A stretch of DNA of 6,142 bases from an uncultured Bacilli bacterium (GTDB lineage: Bacteria > Bacillota_I > Bacilli_A > RF39 > UBA660): assembly GCA_947627525.1 (NCBI GenBank), contig CANQWJ010000079.1:1-6142 (forward strand), read 5' to 3'. Made by a program: the position numbers and the translations under genes. Below, one piece after another: positions 5,151-6,142 of this stretch (position 1 is the first letter of the stretch; the number at the start of each line of letters is the position of its first letter). The notes beneath the pieces were generated by a model. That model did not search any database and was not told the origin of the DNA. It worked only from the letters and a program-made list of their open reading frames with translations.

Positions 5151-5744
5151 ATGGATAAAAAAGAAGTAAAAGAAACAAAAAAGGCCAATAAAAAGGAATT
5201 ACATAAAAAAGCTCATGAGGAAATAAAAGAAGAGAGCAAAACGGAAGAAGTAGAAGCTAAACCAAAAAAAAGAAAAAGACGCAATAAAAAAGTTGAAGGA
5301 TATAAAAGAAGAAATACTTTAGTTGAAGTAATTATCGTTTGTATTGTTTTAGTTGCTTTATTTTTTGTCGCTTGCAATAAAACTTTCCTAAAAACGAATT
5401 ATACAAAAGAAATGGGTTCTAGTAAGATAAGTATTGATTTACCAAGATTTACTTATTATGTTGGTGTTGATGATGAAAAGATTGTGTTTAAAACACTACG
5501 TAAGTCTCAATATACGCGTAGATTCTTTGAAAACTATTTAGAGACTGGTCCATTTGATGTTTATTATTGCGGAAATAGTACGGAACCATATTATTATAAT
5601 GAAGAAGGAAAATATTTCATTTTAGGAATCGATGTTACTAAGAAATTTGCTGTTAAAACGATTACAGTTCGTTATTCAACAGTTGATTATGATTTGTTCT
5701 GTGATTCTCTTAATGAAAAAGTAGAAAATAATGAGGCCAAATAA
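5151..5744 (+). CDS. Lys-rich single-pass membrane protein, unknown function
   Basis: I do not recognise a family. The 197 residues divide into a highly charged cytoplasmic tail (1-55, Lys/Glu-rich, ending in the basic cluster KPKKRKRRNKK at 38-48), one transmembrane helix (about 56-75, LVEVIIVCIVLVALFFVAC), and a predicted external domain (76-197) rich in beta-prone and aromatic residues. Basic residues before the helix favour an N-in, C-out topology. Cys140 and Cys184 in the outer domain could form a disulfide. FVAC at 72-75 resembles a lipobox, but the 55-residue charged N-terminus makes a lipoprotein unlikely. The start is supported by AAGAGGGA (5136-5143). The gene has its own promoter and terminator and precedes the pilin gene; a shared envelope role is only suggested by position. 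Confidence 0.85.
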   Translation: MDKKEVKETKKANKKELHKKAHEEIKEESKTEEVEAKPKKRKRRNKKVEGYKRRNTLVEVIIVCIVLVALFFVACNKTFLKTNYTKEMGSSKISIDLPRFTYYVGVDDEKIVFKTLRKSQYTRRFFENYLETGPFDVYYCGNSTEPYYYNEEGKYFILGIDVTKKFAVKTITVRYSTVDYDLFCDSLNEKVENNEAK

Positions 5745-5756
5745 AAGGCTTTTTTT
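5734..5756 (+). terminator. Terminator overlapping the membrane-protein stop codon
   Basis: AGGCC (5734-5738) pairs with GGCTT (5747-5751, one G-T pair) around an 8-nt loop that holds the TAA stop (5742-5744). T7 follows (5750-5756). It is short but has GC pairs next to the loop. Confidence 0.7.
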
Positions 5757-5777
5757 CTTTTATAAAAACTAAGTATA

Positions 5778-5806
5778 TTGACAAAAGTTATTATTGAGTA
5801 TAAAAT
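5778..5806 (+). promoter_or_regulatory. Promoter of the Flp-type pilin gene
   Basis: A perfect TTGACA (5778-5783), a 17-bp spacer and TAAAAT (5801-5806) predict a start near 5813, about 23 nt before the GTG start codon. It indicates strong independent expression of the pilin. Confidence 0.82.
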
Positions 5807-5835
5807 TAAATTATCAAAAGGGTAAGGTGATTTGA

Positions 5836-6024
5836 GTGAGAGATGAGAGAGGTCAAGCATTAGTTGAATACGTTTTAATTATTGCATTAATATCAGTTAT
5901 TATAATCGGAATTATTAATACTTTTGGCGGATATTTGAAAGATAGTATCACAAAAACGTCTTGTGGTATTGCTGGTCAAGAATATGTCGAAGGTGAAGAA
6001 GTCGGAGAAGGACATTGTGAATAG
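5836..6024 (+). CDS. Flp-family type IVb prepilin
   Basis: Small prepilin of the Flp/Fap type, the major subunit of tad (type IVb) pili, processed by a prepilin peptidase at the membrane. The 62 residues start MRDERGQALVEYVLI. Cleavage after Gly6 leaves Gln at +1, Glu11 at +5 and Tyr12 at +6, matching the Flp rule of a short leader and an EY pair. The hydrophobic assembly helix covers about 8-28 and is followed by FGGYLKDSI, close to the Flp pattern. The acidic tail has Cys43 and Cys61, a possible disulfide that is not typical of classic Flp. The start is GTG: AAGGTGAT (5824-5831) lies just upstream and no in-frame ATG is suitable. Mature length would be 56 aa. No tad assembly genes are in the window, so pilus, competence or adhesion roles cannot be separated. 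Confidence 0.85.
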   Translation: MRDERGQALVEYVLIIALISVIIIGIINTFGGYLKDSITKTSCGIAGQEYVEGEEVGEGHCE

Positions 6025-6045
6025 ATGCTTTTTGCATCTTTTTTT
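6023..6045 (+). terminator. Terminator of the pilin gene, overlapping its stop
   Basis: AGATGC (6023-6028) pairs with GCATCT (6034-6039) around a T5 loop, followed by T7 (6039-6045). The last two bases of the TAG stop (6022-6024) form the base of the 5' arm. Confidence 0.85.
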
Positions 6046-6054
6046 ATTTTCATC

Positions 6055-6082
6055 TTGAAATTTAGGAAAACTATGTTATAAT
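6055..6082 (+). promoter_or_regulatory. tRNA promoter
   Basis: TTGAAA (6055-6060), a 16-bp spacer and TATAAT (6077-6082) with TG one base upstream (TGTTATAAT) give a strong extended promoter. The start should be near 6089, about 12 nt before the tRNA 5' end. Confidence 0.78.
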
Positions 6083-6100
6083 TGTTTATAGTTCTATTAT

Positions 6101-6142
6101 GTCTCCTTAGCTCAGTTGGTAGAGCAACTGACTCTTAATCAG
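6101..6142 (+). tRNA. tRNA-Lys (anticodon CUU), 5' part, cut by the window end
   Basis: The acceptor 5' strand GTCTCCT (6101-6107) and TA are followed by D-stem GCTC (6110-6113)/GAGC (6122-6125) with the loop AGTTGGTA. The anticodon stem starts ACTGA (6127-6131), and the loop CTCTTAA (6132-6138) places anticodon CTT at 6134-6136, which reads the Lys codon AAG. The sequence ends inside the 3' anticodon stem (TCAG). The T arm and the 3' acceptor strand lie beyond the window, so their pairing cannot be checked. The upstream promoter suggests it is the first tRNA of its transcript. Confidence 0.93.

Noticed and set aside
4889..5188. Minus-strand open frame of 99 codons across the small gene
   Set aside because: It spans a promoter and two gene boundaries on the other strand, and its Leu/Phe/Ser-rich product is an antisense artefact.
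5366..5377. Lipobox FVAC in the membrane protein
   Set aside because: The position before Cys is only partly consistent with a lipobox, and the 55-residue charged N-terminus is far too long for a lipoprotein signal peptide.

Overview
This is an AT-rich window from a low-GC Gram-positive bacterium: Bacillota, or a Mollicutes/Erysipelotrichia-like relative. The evidence is a 205-residue LexA laid out like that of Bacillus, strong GGAGG-type Shine-Dalgarno sites, TTGACA/TATAAT promoters with 17-bp spacers, T-rich intrinsic terminators and the infB-rbfA order. All six tryptophans are TGG, and all nine stops are TAA or TAG. The sequence alone does not give a species.

Layout. Bases 1-1704 carry the end of a translation operon: the 3' part of infB (IF-2), then rbfA. 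The infB frame contains a TAA where the family has Glu, directly after its G3 motif DTPGH. Bases 1705-1990 hold no protein gene. They contain a strong promoter, a GC-elevated stretch of about 180 nt that folds into several perfect helices, and a bidirectional terminator; I read this as a stand-alone structured ncRNA of unassigned family. lexA follows on the minus strand (2003-2620). Its promoter carries two AAAC-N4-GTTT palindromes, which look like autoregulatory operators. Divergent from lexA is an unrecognised 282-aa cytoplasmic protein (2792-3640) with its own strong promoter and an inverted repeat at the predicted transcription start. Next come an O6-alkylguanine-DNA alkyltransferase (3662-4156) and an UlaG/YtkL-like metallo-beta-lactamase-fold hydrolase (4213-4833). 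A 90-bp spacer with repeated TTTACAT words precedes a 53-aa acidic protein (4927-5088). The last part has a Lys-rich single-pass membrane protein (5151-5744), a 62-aa Flp-type (type IVb) prepilin (5836-6024) and the 5' part of a tRNA-Lys(CUU) (6101-6142), cut by the window end.

How it works together. After the infB-rbfA operon, most genes look monocistronic, with individual promoters and terminators. Six of nine protein genes end inside a hairpin followed by a T-run, so the stop codon is part of the terminator or attenuator. The middle of the window has a DNA-damage flavour (LexA and an alkyltransferase). The right end is envelope-related (membrane protein and pilin). There is no insertion sequence, CRISPR array or obvious transferred island.
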